DNA of 64,000 bases from an uncultured Prevotellaceae bacterium. GTDB lineage: Bacteria > Bacteroidota > Bacteroidia > Bacteroidales > Bacteroidaceae. Under the pieces are notes generated by a model, which saw nothing but the letters and a program-made list of their open reading frames with translations, ran no database searches and was not told the origin of the DNA. The translations under genes and the position numbers were made by a program. Location: positions 1 to 64,000 of the forward strand of contig CACZVN010000012.1 of assembly GCA_902784615.1 (NCBI GenBank), in the 5' to 3' direction. Shown one piece after another: positions 35,359 to 42,964 of the stretch. Every line of letters starts with the position of its first letter. Within the stretch, counting starts at the first letter, position 1.

Positions 35359-36018
35359 ATGATACCTAAAACGGCATTCATGATAGCAGCACCAACCAGT
35401 GGCTCTGGCAAGACGACAATTGCCCGAGGGCTGATGGCGCTGTTCACGAAGAAGGGCTACAAGGTGCAGCCCTTTAAGTGCGGACCGGATTACATCGATA
35501 CGAAGTTCCATGAAGCCGTATGTGGCAGGCCCAGTATCAACCTCGATACGTTCATGGCCTCAAAGGAACATGTGCGAGAGTTGTTTGTCCGCTATGGTGC
35601 CGATGCAGATATCGGCATCGTGGAAGGTATGATGGGTCTTTTTGACGGCTATGACCGTGACGAGGGCTCGTCGGCAGAGATTGCCGCTACACTGGGGATA
35701 CAAGTGGTGCTGGTGGTCGATGCGAAATCGGCCGCTTATTCGATGGCACCGCTGTTACAGGGGTTTATAAGTTTCAGAAAAGATGTACGTATCTGTGGCG
35801 TTATCTTTAATAAGGTGGGATCGGAAAAGCACTTCCGTATGCTTCAGCAGGTGTGCGAAGACCTACATATTGAGTGCTTTGGCTATTTGCCTAAGTCACC
35901 CGCTCTCGAACAAGGTTCACGATACTTAGGACTTGACTTCTCGGAGAGGGCAGAGAATAAAGAACTCATAGAATTGTTAGAAAATAACGTAAGATGGCAG
36001 CGGCTCATAGAACTTTAA
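35359..36018 (+). CDS. cbiA: Cobyrinate a,c-diamide synthase, N-terminal part (split CbiA)
   Basis: A 219-residue protein covering the ATP-dependent synthetase half of CbiA: P-loop APTSGSGKTT at residues 11-20, KCGPDYIDTKFHE, and VEGMMGLFDGYD. CbiA amidates side chains a and c using glutamine. The family is normally one chain of about 430-460 residues. Here the frame stops at 36018 (..RLIEL) and the amidotransferase half resumes one frame back. Restoring one T in CTTTAATC near 36013-36018 would join the halves as ..IEL-LIARN. It may be a true split, a recent mutation or a sequencing error. Confidence 0.85.
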   Translation: MIPKTAFMIAAPTSGSGKTTIARGLMALFTKKGYKVQPFKCGPDYIDTKFHEAVCGRPSINLDTFMASKEHVRELFVRYGADADIGIVEGMMGLFDGYDRDEGSSAEIAATLGIQVVLVVDAKSAAYSMAPLLQGFISFRKDVRICGVIFNKVGSEKHFRMLQQVCEDLHIECFGYLPKSPALEQGSRYLGLDFSERAENKELIELLENNVRWQRLIEL

Positions 36019-36551
36019 TCGCCAGGAATACGGAGTCGTTCTCCTTTATCTATCAGGAGACGATAGACCGTTTTGAGAATGTCCGATTCTTCGACCCTGA
36101 AACGGAAGTACCTACATTGGAGGATATCGATCTGCTCTATCTTCCTGGTGGCTATCCGGAAAAGCATCTGGTGGCGCTGGTGAAGAATGAGGTTTGTCGC
36201 AAGGCCATCAAGGCGTATGCAGAGCGAGGAGGAAGGATTGTCGCCGAATGTGGCGGTATGATGTATCTCTGCGAGAAGATTGTGACGGACGACGGTGAGT
36301 ATCCGATGTGCGGTGTGCTGCCATACACTATCACGGCGCGCAAGGCAGACCGTAAACTCTCCCTCGGCTATCGTAAGTTTGAACTTGAGGGGAAGGAATA
36401 TCGTGGTCACGAGTTCCACTATACGCAATTTATTGGAGAGAAACCACAGTCAGTCACTCAGGTTTATAATGCCAAGGGCGAGCCGGTTGATACACCCGTC
36501 TTTAAATACAAGAATGTGCTGGCGAGCTATACGCATCTTTATCAGATATGA
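35994..36551 (+). CDS. Cobyrinate a,c-diamide synthase, glutamine amidotransferase part
   Basis: A 185-residue protein matching the C-terminal GATase domain of CbiA: IARNTESFSFIYQE, LPGGYPEKH, and the catalytic Cys in VAECGGMMYL about residue 85, with RGHEFHYT holding the His. It could be translated from ATG 35994, overlapping the upstream half by 25 bases, but its first five residues (MAAAH) look like read-through of the other frame rather than a natural N-terminus. It overlaps cbiP by four bases. Confidence 0.8.
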   Translation: MAAAHRTLIARNTESFSFIYQETIDRFENVRFFDPETEVPTLEDIDLLYLPGGYPEKHLVALVKNEVCRKAIKAYAERGGRIVAECGGMMYLCEKIVTDDGEYPMCGVLPYTITARKADRKLSLGYRKFELEGKEYRGHEFHYTQFIGEKPQSVTQVYNAKGEPVDTPVFKYKNVLASYTHLYQI

Positions 36552-37975
36552 AACGACTGAGACCTATCATGTTGGCGGGAACAGGCAGTGACGTTGGAAA
36601 AAGCGTAATTGCAACGGCCCTGTGCCGTATCTTCAAGCAGGATGGCTATAACCCCGCTCCTTTCAAAGCTCAGAACATGGCACTCAACAGCTATGCCACA
36701 CCAGAAGGCTTGGAGATTGGTCGTGCTCAGGCCGTACAGGCTGAGGCCGCTGGCATCCCTTGTCATACGGACATGAATCCCCTGCTGCTGAAACCACAGA
36801 GCGACCACACCTCACAGGTGGTGCTGAATGGCAAACCTATTGGCAATAAGAATGCCTACGACTATTGGCGAAGGGGGAAGTCTGATATTGACTTCCGTGC
36901 AGAGGTCTGCAAGGCCTTCGACCGATTGGCTGCCCGCTATAATCCCATCGTGATGGAGGGTGCAGGAAGCATCTCCGAGATGAACCTGCGCGATACGGAC
37001 TTGGTGAATCTGCCGATGGCACGTCATGCAAAGGCAGACGTGATTCTGGTGGGTGACATCGACCGTGGAGGGGTTTTTGCATCTGTCTATGGCAGCATCA
37101 TGTTACAGACGCCAGAGGACCGACAACTAATCAAAGGTATCATCATCAACAAGTTCCGTGGGGATATGCGGCTCTTTGATGAGGGTCGCAAGATGCTGGA
37201 AGATATCTGCGGTGTACCCGTCTTGGGTGTCGTACCTTATTATAAGGACATCTATATTGAAGAAGAGGATTCCGTGAGTCTTGCAAAGAAACAGCGCGAG
37301 TTGGCTGAAGGTAAGGTAAATGTGGCCGTTGTGTTATTGCATCATATCAGTAACTTCACGGACTTTGACATGCTGGAACGAGATCCTCGCGTCAACCTCT
37401 TCTATACGAATAATGTGTCTGACATCAGTCGTGCCGACATCATTATCCTACCTGGCACGAAGGCTACCTTAGATGATCTGTTGGAACTGCGCCGAAACGG
37501 TTGTGCACAGGCCATCATTCGTGCTCATCGTGATGGAAAGACGGTTATTGGTATTTGTGGCGGCTATCAGATGCTGGGACAGGCGGTCAGCGATCCCAAT
37601 GGCATTGAGGGTACCATTGCCAACCTCCCAGGTCTTGGATTGTTGCCTATCCATACTACCATGACCCCTGAGAAGACTACGCAACAGGTTACTTTCCAGT
37701 TTGAAGGGCAAGAATGTCAGGGCTATGAGATTCATCAGGGCGTTAGTGATACTGACCAGCCCATCCTGCAGACCGATCACTGTATTGGCACCTACATCCA
37801 TGGTTTTCTCGACAATCCACCAGTCATCGAGTATCTGCTCAAAGATAAAGTCTCTGTGAGTGCGCCTACGCAAAGCTATTCAGCCTTCAAAGATGAACAA
37901 TACGACAAACTCGCTGAGCATGTGCGCAAGTATGTAGATATCCCACAACTCTATCAAATCCTGCAAGATGATTAA
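36548..37975 (+). CDS. cbiP: Adenosylcobyric acid synthase (CbiP)
   Basis: A 475-residue amidotransferase, normal length. GTGSDVGKSVIATAL at residues 10-24 is the synthetase P-loop; FKAQNMALNS, DRGGVFASVYG, the GATase Cys in GICGGYQML about 336 and the His in GYEIHQG about 394 are present. It amidates side chains b, d, e and g. Linked to both neighbours by short overlaps. Confidence 0.95.
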   Translation: MKRLRPIMLAGTGSDVGKSVIATALCRIFKQDGYNPAPFKAQNMALNSYATPEGLEIGRAQAVQAEAAGIPCHTDMNPLLLKPQSDHTSQVVLNGKPIGNKNAYDYWRRGKSDIDFRAEVCKAFDRLAARYNPIVMEGAGSISEMNLRDTDLVNLPMARHAKADVILVGDIDRGGVFASVYGSIMLQTPEDRQLIKGIIINKFRGDMRLFDEGRKMLEDICGVPVLGVVPYYKDIYIEEEDSVSLAKKQRELAEGKVNVAVVLLHHISNFTDFDMLERDPRVNLFYTNNVSDISRADIIILPGTKATLDDLLELRRNGCAQAIIRAHRDGKTVIGICGGYQMLGQAVSDPNGIEGTIANLPGLGLLPIHTTMTPEKTTQQVTFQFEGQECQGYEIHQGVSDTDQPILQTDHCIGTYIHGFLDNPPVIEYLLKDKVSVSAPTQSYSAFKDEQYDKLAEHVRKYVDIPQLYQILQDD

Positions 37976-38885
37976 AGCTATATCACTCCTTATCGGTTGG
38001 TTGCTTGATCTTTTGTTGGGCGACCCTTCATGCTTGCCGCATCCCGTCGTGGGCTTTGGCAAGATGATTGCCTTTGGCGAGCGGCACCTCAATAAGGGGA
38101 ACCATCGGATGCTGAAGGGAGCCATAATGAGTTTTTTCCTTATTGTCCTCGTCTTTGCGATTATCTGGTTTATTGAAAACCAATTATCCATTATACATTA
38201 TACATTATCCATTGCCTTTGAGTCCCTCCTAATCTTCTATTGTCTGGCAGGTACGACGTTAATCCGTGAAGTTCGTAAGGTGTTTCGTGCTGTTGACCGT
38301 TCACTAGACGAAGGAAGGAAACAAGTTGCCCGTATCGTTGGGCGCGATACCGCGCAACTCTCAGCCCAGGAGATTCGCACGGCAGCCTTGGAAACGTTGG
38401 CAGAGAATCTGAGCGACGGGGTGATCGCTCCACTGTTCTGGTTGGCGATAGGGGGCGTACCTGCAATGGTTGCTTATAAGATGGTGAATACGCTTGACTC
38501 GATGATTGGCTATCGTACAGAGCGTTATAAAGATTTCGGCTGTTGGGCTGCCCACATTGATGATGTAGCGAATTATATCCCCGCCCGCATCACGGCTCTG
38601 TTGATGGTGATTGCTGCTGGCAAACCGCAACTCTTAGGTTTTGTATGGCGTAATGGTCGCAACCATGCCTCGCCCAATAGCGGCTATCCTGAGGCTGCTC
38701 TCGCAGGAATCCTTGATTGCCGTTTTGGAGGACCTCACTACTATTTCGGAGAATTATTTGATAAACCCTATATTGGCGAGAACGCCCGTGAGTTGACCAC
38801 TGCTGACATGCAGAAAGCAGTACGCATCAACCGTATAGCAGAAGTGCTCGCCATCATTATCATAACCATTGTTTACTGCCTATGA
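37968..38885 (+). CDS. cbiB: Adenosylcobinamide-phosphate synthase (CbiB)
   Basis: A 305-residue membrane protein with LLDLLLGDPSCLPHPVVGFG at the N-terminus and the conserved AENLSDGVIAPLFW and NTLDSMIGYRTERY segments. CbiB attaches aminopropanol (or its phosphate) to adenosylcobyric acid. Four heptanucleotide repeats at 38183-38210 encode part of a loop (NQLSIIHYTLS) between membrane segments. It overlaps cobU by four bases. Confidence 0.93.
   Translation: MIKAISLLIGWLLDLLLGDPSCLPHPVVGFGKMIAFGERHLNKGNHRMLKGAIMSFFLIVLVFAIIWFIENQLSIIHYTLSIAFESLLIFYCLAGTTLIREVRKVFRAVDRSLDEGRKQVARIVGRDTAQLSAQEIRTAALETLAENLSDGVIAPLFWLAIGGVPAMVAYKMVNTLDSMIGYRTERYKDFGCWAAHIDDVANYIPARITALLMVIAAGKPQLLGFVWRNGRNHASPNSGYPEAALAGILDCRFGGPHYYFGELFDKPYIGENARELTTADMQKAVRINRIAEVLAIIIITIVYCL
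38183..38210 (+). repeat. Heptanucleotide tandem repeat inside cbiB
   Basis: ATTATCC, ATTATAC, ATTATAC, ATTATCC follow one another without a gap. A gain or loss of one 7-base unit would shift the reading frame. Confidence 0.8.
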
Positions 38886-39391
38886 AGAAAGTGATATTGA
38901 TAACAGGAGGCGCCCGCTCTGGCAAGAGCCGATATGCGGAGGAACTGGCCTTGTCACTGAGCAAGACTCCCGTCTATGTGGCTACGGCTCATGTGTGGGA
39001 TGAAGAGTTCCGCGAACGGGTCAAGAAGCATCAGGAGCGCCGTGGCCCTGAGTGGACGAATATCGAGGAGGAAAAGGAACTGAGCCGTCATGACCTGACG
39101 GGACGTGTAGCCGTTATCGATTGCATCACACTCTGGTGTACTAATTACTTCTTCGAACTACAAAAGGTGGATACGGCTCTCGAAGCCCTCAAAGCAGAGT
39201 TCGACAAGTTTACGGCTCATGATGCGACCTATATTTTCGTGACCAACGAGATTGGTATGGGTGGCGTAAGTGATAATGCCGTGCAACGGAAGTTCACAGA
39301 TCTTCAAGGCTGGATGAACCAATATGTGGCAAGCCAGGCGGATGAAGTAATACTGATGGTGAGTGGAATTGCAGTAAAGGTAAAAGGGTAA
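38882..39391 (+). CDS. cobU: Adenosylcobinamide kinase / guanylyltransferase (CobU)
   Basis: A 169-residue enzyme with P-loop GGARSGKSRYAEELA, ATAHVWDEEFRERV and VTNEIGMGGV. It phosphorylates adenosylcobinamide and converts it to the GDP form, preparing the lower-ligand attachment. Slightly shorter than the enteric homologue. Five bases separate it from cobT. Confidence 0.95.
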   Translation: MKKVILITGGARSGKSRYAEELALSLSKTPVYVATAHVWDEEFRERVKKHQERRGPEWTNIEEEKELSRHDLTGRVAVIDCITLWCTNYFFELQKVDTALEALKAEFDKFTAHDATYIFVTNEIGMGGVSDNAVQRKFTDLQGWMNQYVASQADEVILMVSGIAVKVKG

Positions 39392-39395
39392 AATA

Positions 39396-40433
39396 ATGAG
39401 GGAGTTTAAGATTGAAAGACCTGATGAGGCGATGCGATCTGCCATTCAGGACAAGATAGACAACCTAAACAAGCCCAAGGGCTCATTGGGCATGTTGGAG
39501 GAACTGGCAATGCAGGTGTGTCTGATTCAGCAGACGCTCACACCTTCATTGACTCATCCCTGTCATCTGCTTTTGGGTGGCGATCATGGTATCGAGCGCG
39601 AAGGCGTGAGTGTATCACCTCGCGAAGTGACTTGGCAGCAGATGATCAACTTCACCCGTGGTGGTGGCGGCGTAAACATGTTCTGTCGTCAGCATGGTTT
39701 CAAGTTGCGCATCGTCGATGTGGGCGTGGATTACGACCTATCAAACATCCCTGGTATTATCGACCGTAAGATAGCCTATGGTACGAAAAACTTTCTTTAC
39801 GAGCCCGCTATGTCGGAAGAACAGTTTGAGAAGGCTATTGAGACGGGAGCAGCCTTGGTAGATGACTGTGTAGCAGATGGTTGTCGTGTGCTCTGCATTG
39901 GCGAGATGGGTATTGCCAATACCTCGCCATCGAGTATCTGGATGAGCCTCTTCTGCGGTATTCCTCTCGACGAATGTATTGGTGCTGGTGCCGGACTCGA
40001 CTCCCCTGGCGTCCGCCATAAGCGCGAAGTGCTCCGTCAGGCGGTAGAAAGATTCACCTCACAGGGGGACCCCTGTGAGGTGCTCCGCTACTTTGGCGGC
40101 TTCGAGATGATTGCGGCCATCGGAGCCATGCTGCGGGCTGCCGAGCAGCACCTTGTAATATTGGTTGACGGCTTCATCATGACAGCCTGTGCTCTTGCTG
40201 CCTGCCGCCTCTATCCCGTAGCACAGCGCTATATGGTCTTCGGCCATTGTGGTGACGAGAGCGGACATCGTCGGATGCTTGATGCGATGGGTGCCAAGCC
40301 GTTACTCTCATTAGGATTGAGATTAGGCGAGGGTACTGGTGCCCTCTGTGCTTTCCCCATTCTCGACTCAGCTGTACGTATGATGAACGAAATGAACAAC
40401 TTCGACAATGGAAATATCACTAAATACTTCTAA
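39396..40433 (+). CDS. cobT: Nicotinate-nucleotide-dimethylbenzimidazole phosphoribosyltransferase (CobT)
   Basis: A 345-residue enzyme that activates the lower-ligand base to its ribotide phosphate. LNKPKGSLG near the N-terminus, the GEMGIANTSPSS region, and the catalytic-Glu segment LRLGEGTGA about 312 fit the family. A perfect 13-bp palindrome at 40055-40082 is embedded in frame. It overlaps cobS by 26 bases. Confidence 0.94.
   Translation: MREFKIERPDEAMRSAIQDKIDNLNKPKGSLGMLEELAMQVCLIQQTLTPSLTHPCHLLLGGDHGIEREGVSVSPREVTWQQMINFTRGGGGVNMFCRQHGFKLRIVDVGVDYDLSNIPGIIDRKIAYGTKNFLYEPAMSEEQFEKAIETGAALVDDCVADGCRVLCIGEMGIANTSPSSIWMSLFCGIPLDECIGAGAGLDSPGVRHKREVLRQAVERFTSQGDPCEVLRYFGGFEMIAAIGAMLRAAEQHLVILVDGFIMTACALAACRLYPVAQRYMVFGHCGDESGHRRMLDAMGAKPLLSLGLRLGEGTGALCAFPILDSAVRMMNEMNNFDNGNITKYF
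40055..40082. repeat. Short perfect palindrome inside cobT
   Basis: CACCTCACAGGGG / CCCCTGTGAGGTG with loop GA. The CCTCACAGGGGGAC stretch also borders family B copy 1 in cbiD (minus strand), so this may be a shortened family B element. Read as TSQGDPCEVL. Confidence 0.65.
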
Positions 40434-41202
40434 ATGGTACGACCGCTTATGGGCGGCACTTATCTTCTTCACCCGTCTGCCTTTCTGGCGTATCTACCAG
40501 CCACCCAAGGTGGCTTATCAGGGTGTCGTAGAATTCTGGCCGTTGGCAGGTTGGCTCACGGCAGGTGTCATGGCTGGTGTGCTCTATGGTGCTTCGATGG
40601 TTTTCTCATACGAAATAGCCGTTGTGCTGGCCATCGTCAGTCGATTACTATTGACGGGAGCATTGCATGAAGACGGGTTAGCCGACTTCTTCGATGGCTT
40701 TGGAGGCGGTGGACGAGACCGTCAGCGCATCCTCGCTATCATGAAGGATTCGCACATCGGCACCTACGGTGTGCTGGCACTCATCGTCTATTTTGCATTG
40801 CTTTTCTTTGCCCTCCATTCCCTGGCACCTGCTGACGCCGCACTTGCTATCCTCGCCGTTGACCCATACGCCAAGATGGTGAGTGCCCAAGTGATACAGA
40901 TGATGCCGTATGCCCGCACGGAAGAGACGGCCAAGAACAAAACCGTCTATCGTAAGTTCTCTGCTGCTGCAGGTATAGGTCTTGCCGTACAAGGTCTGCT
41001 ACCCATCGGCCTCTACCTCTGGTGGATGCAGGGGCGAATAGAATGGGGTACGCTTATTTTCCTGCCTTGCCTGACAATGTATTTCCTCTACCTTTTTATA
41101 TGGAGAAGGCTACGCGGCTACACGGGCGACTGTTGTGGCGCCCTTTTCCTGCTCACAGAGTTGACAGCCTATCTTATTATTGCTATTCCAGCAGTTCCTT
41201 AA
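40408..41202 (+). CDS. cobS: Adenosylcobinamide-GDP ribazoletransferase (CobS)
   Basis: A 264-residue membrane protein with LTGALHEDGLADFFDG about residue 80 and GTYGVLAL, the metal-binding signatures of cobalamin synthase. It completes the vitamin by joining alpha-ribazole to adenosylcobinamide-GDP. Last gene of the operon; a cobC phosphatase, often next in related genomes, is absent and a convergent regulator follows with 20 bases of overlap. Confidence 0.94.
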   Translation: MEISLNTSKWYDRLWAALIFFTRLPFWRIYQPPKVAYQGVVEFWPLAGWLTAGVMAGVLYGASMVFSYEIAVVLAIVSRLLLTGALHEDGLADFFDGFGGGGRDRQRILAIMKDSHIGTYGVLALIVYFALLFFALHSLAPADAALAILAVDPYAKMVSAQVIQMMPYARTEETAKNKTVYRKFSAAAGIGLAVQGLLPIGLYLWWMQGRIEWGTLIFLPCLTMYFLYLFIWRRLRGYTGDCCGALFLLTELTAYLIIAIPAVP

Positions 41203-42109
41203 GTTTACTGATATTGCTGCGCGAAACAGGGATGGCATCGTGGCTGTGACGCATCACGAGTTGCATGGCGCGAGAATTGGAGGAGATTTGTTCCACCTGA
41301 GCGAGATTGACCATAAAGGCACGATGGCAACGCACAATCATGGGATAGGCCTGTAGTTCGTCTTCCATCTGTTTCATCGTGGCACGAAGCATATGGGTAT
41401 GAACCTCATTGTTCTCTTGCAAGGCAAGCGCTCGGCTTTGCCGCTTTGCTTTGCAAAGAACCTTGACATAGTTGCCTACGGCTTCTATATATAATAGGTG
41501 AGATATCTCGAGGGTCACATGTTCATTGGTGGTTCCCTCGAGTGTTATCTGTGAATCCTGATAGGTACTCCCTGATAGAAGGCCGTCAGTCGCTTGTTGT
41601 GGGACTCCTGTGGTAGAACTCTGCAATTTCTTCAGCTGCTCGTTAAGTAGTCTGGTTTCCTCCAGTTCAGCAGCCAGATAACGGCTACGGTACTTGAATC
41701 GCCAGTAGAGTCCGATGGCGAAGGAGAGGAAAGCGATAATCACCAGCGTCTCCAGATAGTTTGTCAACGACAGTTTATTACCCTCTACCAGATCGCTCAT
41801 CGCGAAGTGACGATAGAGGCAGATGAGCAGCGATACCAACGGCGTGTTGATGCATTGGAAACGGAGATTACGGCTGATGATATAGCTGACGCCACGATCG
41901 TAGGAACGGGGCATGCGGACAATGTATCGCAGAATGAGTTCCGTCAGGAAACAACTGAACAGTCCCAATGCAAATATCGCCAGCAGATGAACATAGGCCT
42001 GCCACTGCCATACTTCGAGTCCGAAGGGCTTGAAAATGGCTATCGCCAGCACCATGAAGGTGGTGCTGATGAAACGCGTGTTGATGGTTTCTTTGTGACC
42101 TTTGTTCAT
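41183..42109 (-). CDS. LytTR-type regulator with membrane N-terminus
   Basis: A 308-residue protein with about five hydrophobic helices (residues 1-155), a coiled-coil linker (ELEETRLLNEQLKKLQS) and a C-terminal LytTR DNA-binding domain (LLYIEAVGNYVKVL, VRCHRAFMVNL, IPVSRSNISKLKELL). The membrane part probably senses a signal and the LytTR domain binds DNA directly. Start at ATG 42109 follows a TACCTTTG box by eight bases. It is divergent from a LiaF-like gene and a barrel gene, its likely targets. An 18-base repeat (41429-41446) shared with 63164 lies inside the LytTR coding part. Confidence 0.85.
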   Translation of the reverse strand: MNKGHKETINTRFISTTFMVLAIAIFKPFGLEVWQWQAYVHLLAIFALGLFSCFLTELILRYIVRMPRSYDRGVSYIISRNLRFQCINTPLVSLLICLYRHFAMSDLVEGNKLSLTNYLETLVIIAFLSFAIGLYWRFKYRSRYLAAELEETRLLNEQLKKLQSSTTGVPQQATDGLLSGSTYQDSQITLEGTTNEHVTLEISHLLYIEAVGNYVKVLCKAKRQSRALALQENNEVHTHMLRATMKQMEDELQAYPMIVRCHRAFMVNLAQVEQISSNSRAMQLVMRHSHDAIPVSRSNISKLKELLE

Positions 42110-42117
42110 ACAGTTGG

Positions 42118-42125
42118 CAAAGGTA
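42118..42125 (-). promoter_or_regulatory. -7 box TACCTTTG for LytTR regulator
   Basis: Consensus box, eight bases from the ATG at 42109. A 14-base direct repeat (ATTAAGAATGAAGG type, 42135-42162) lies just upstream. Confidence 0.55.
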
Positions 42126-42246
42126 AGAAATATAATTAAGAATGAAGGATTAAGAATGAAGAAAATGCTTCCGCTCGTCACTTTTCGCCCAATTCATCCC
42201 ACATTTCAGCCCGTTTATCACTAAACTACGCAGAATATCCCAGAAA

Positions 42247-42278
42247 TTTGGAGGGATAGTTGATACGTCATAACTTTG
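42247..42278 (+). promoter_or_regulatory. Full consensus promoter for LiaF-like gene
   Basis: TTTG at 42247-42250, a 20-base spacer and TAACTTTG at 42271-42278 form a complete Bacteroidetes promoter, about 50 bases before the start codon. Confidence 0.7.
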
Positions 42279-42330
42279 CACCGTCAAACAGTAAAACAGT
42301 AAAAAAGGAAATAATTTAAAAGGTAAAGTT

Positions 42331-42891
42331 ATGAAACTAAGAACGATTATTGGAATAGTTTTCATTGTAGCCAGTTTAACAAAGTTGGCAACAATCTGGG
42401 GAATCATCCAGTGGAGTTGGTTTACAAATGTATCTCAGGAGCCGTGGGTAACCTATTTCTGCATCTGTCTGCTGATATATGTAGGCGTGAGCCTTATTAT
42501 CGACAGTTATCGCCGCGACCCTGACCAGTGGTTGCAGCGTCCGCTGCCCATTGGTGAAGATGGTAAGCGCATCTGCTGCAGTGCTCACTATGGCGGTGAT
42601 GAGTATATCTATCGTGGGGAGGTTTTTCACGGAGCCCGTCTCGATGCTTTCTGTGGAGGTATCCGAATGGACTTGCGTGATGCCACCATCACGGAAGATG
42701 AGGAGATTGAAATCCATACCTTCTGTGGTGGTATAGAACTCATGGTGCCTCAGACGGTGAATGTCGTTGTCAAGAGCCGTAGTTTCATTGGTGGTGTAGG
42801 CAACCATGCAACGCGAATCATAGGAAAGGATGCCCCCTGCCTCCACATCGTTGCCAACAATTTCTTGGGTGGTGTGGATATAAAAAGCTAA
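42331..42891 (+). CDS. LiaF-like membrane protein
   Basis: A 186-residue protein with two N-terminal membrane helices (residues 4-25 and 40-58) and a C-terminal beta-helical domain built of repeated short strands: GARLDAFCGGIRMDLRDA, IHTFCGGIELMVP and SFIGGVGN, each given by its core. This pattern is that of the LiaF / cell-wall-active antibiotic response C-terminal domain. LiaF modulates envelope stress signalling in Gram-positives; in Bacteroidetes such proteins often stand near LytTR regulators, as here. Its precise role is unknown. Confidence 0.75.
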   Translation: MKLRTIIGIVFIVASLTKLATIWGIIQWSWFTNVSQEPWVTYFCICLLIYVGVSLIIDSYRRDPDQWLQRPLPIGEDGKRICCSAHYGGDEYIYRGEVFHGARLDAFCGGIRMDLRDATITEDEEIEIHTFCGGIELMVPQTVNVVVKSRSFIGGVGNHATRIIGKDAPCLHIVANNFLGGVDIKS

Positions 42892-42964
42892 AATTTCTGC
42901 AACTATCTGTAATTTTCCGACGTCCAATACGACAAATAGGGTAAAAAAGTAAATTAGTAAATAG

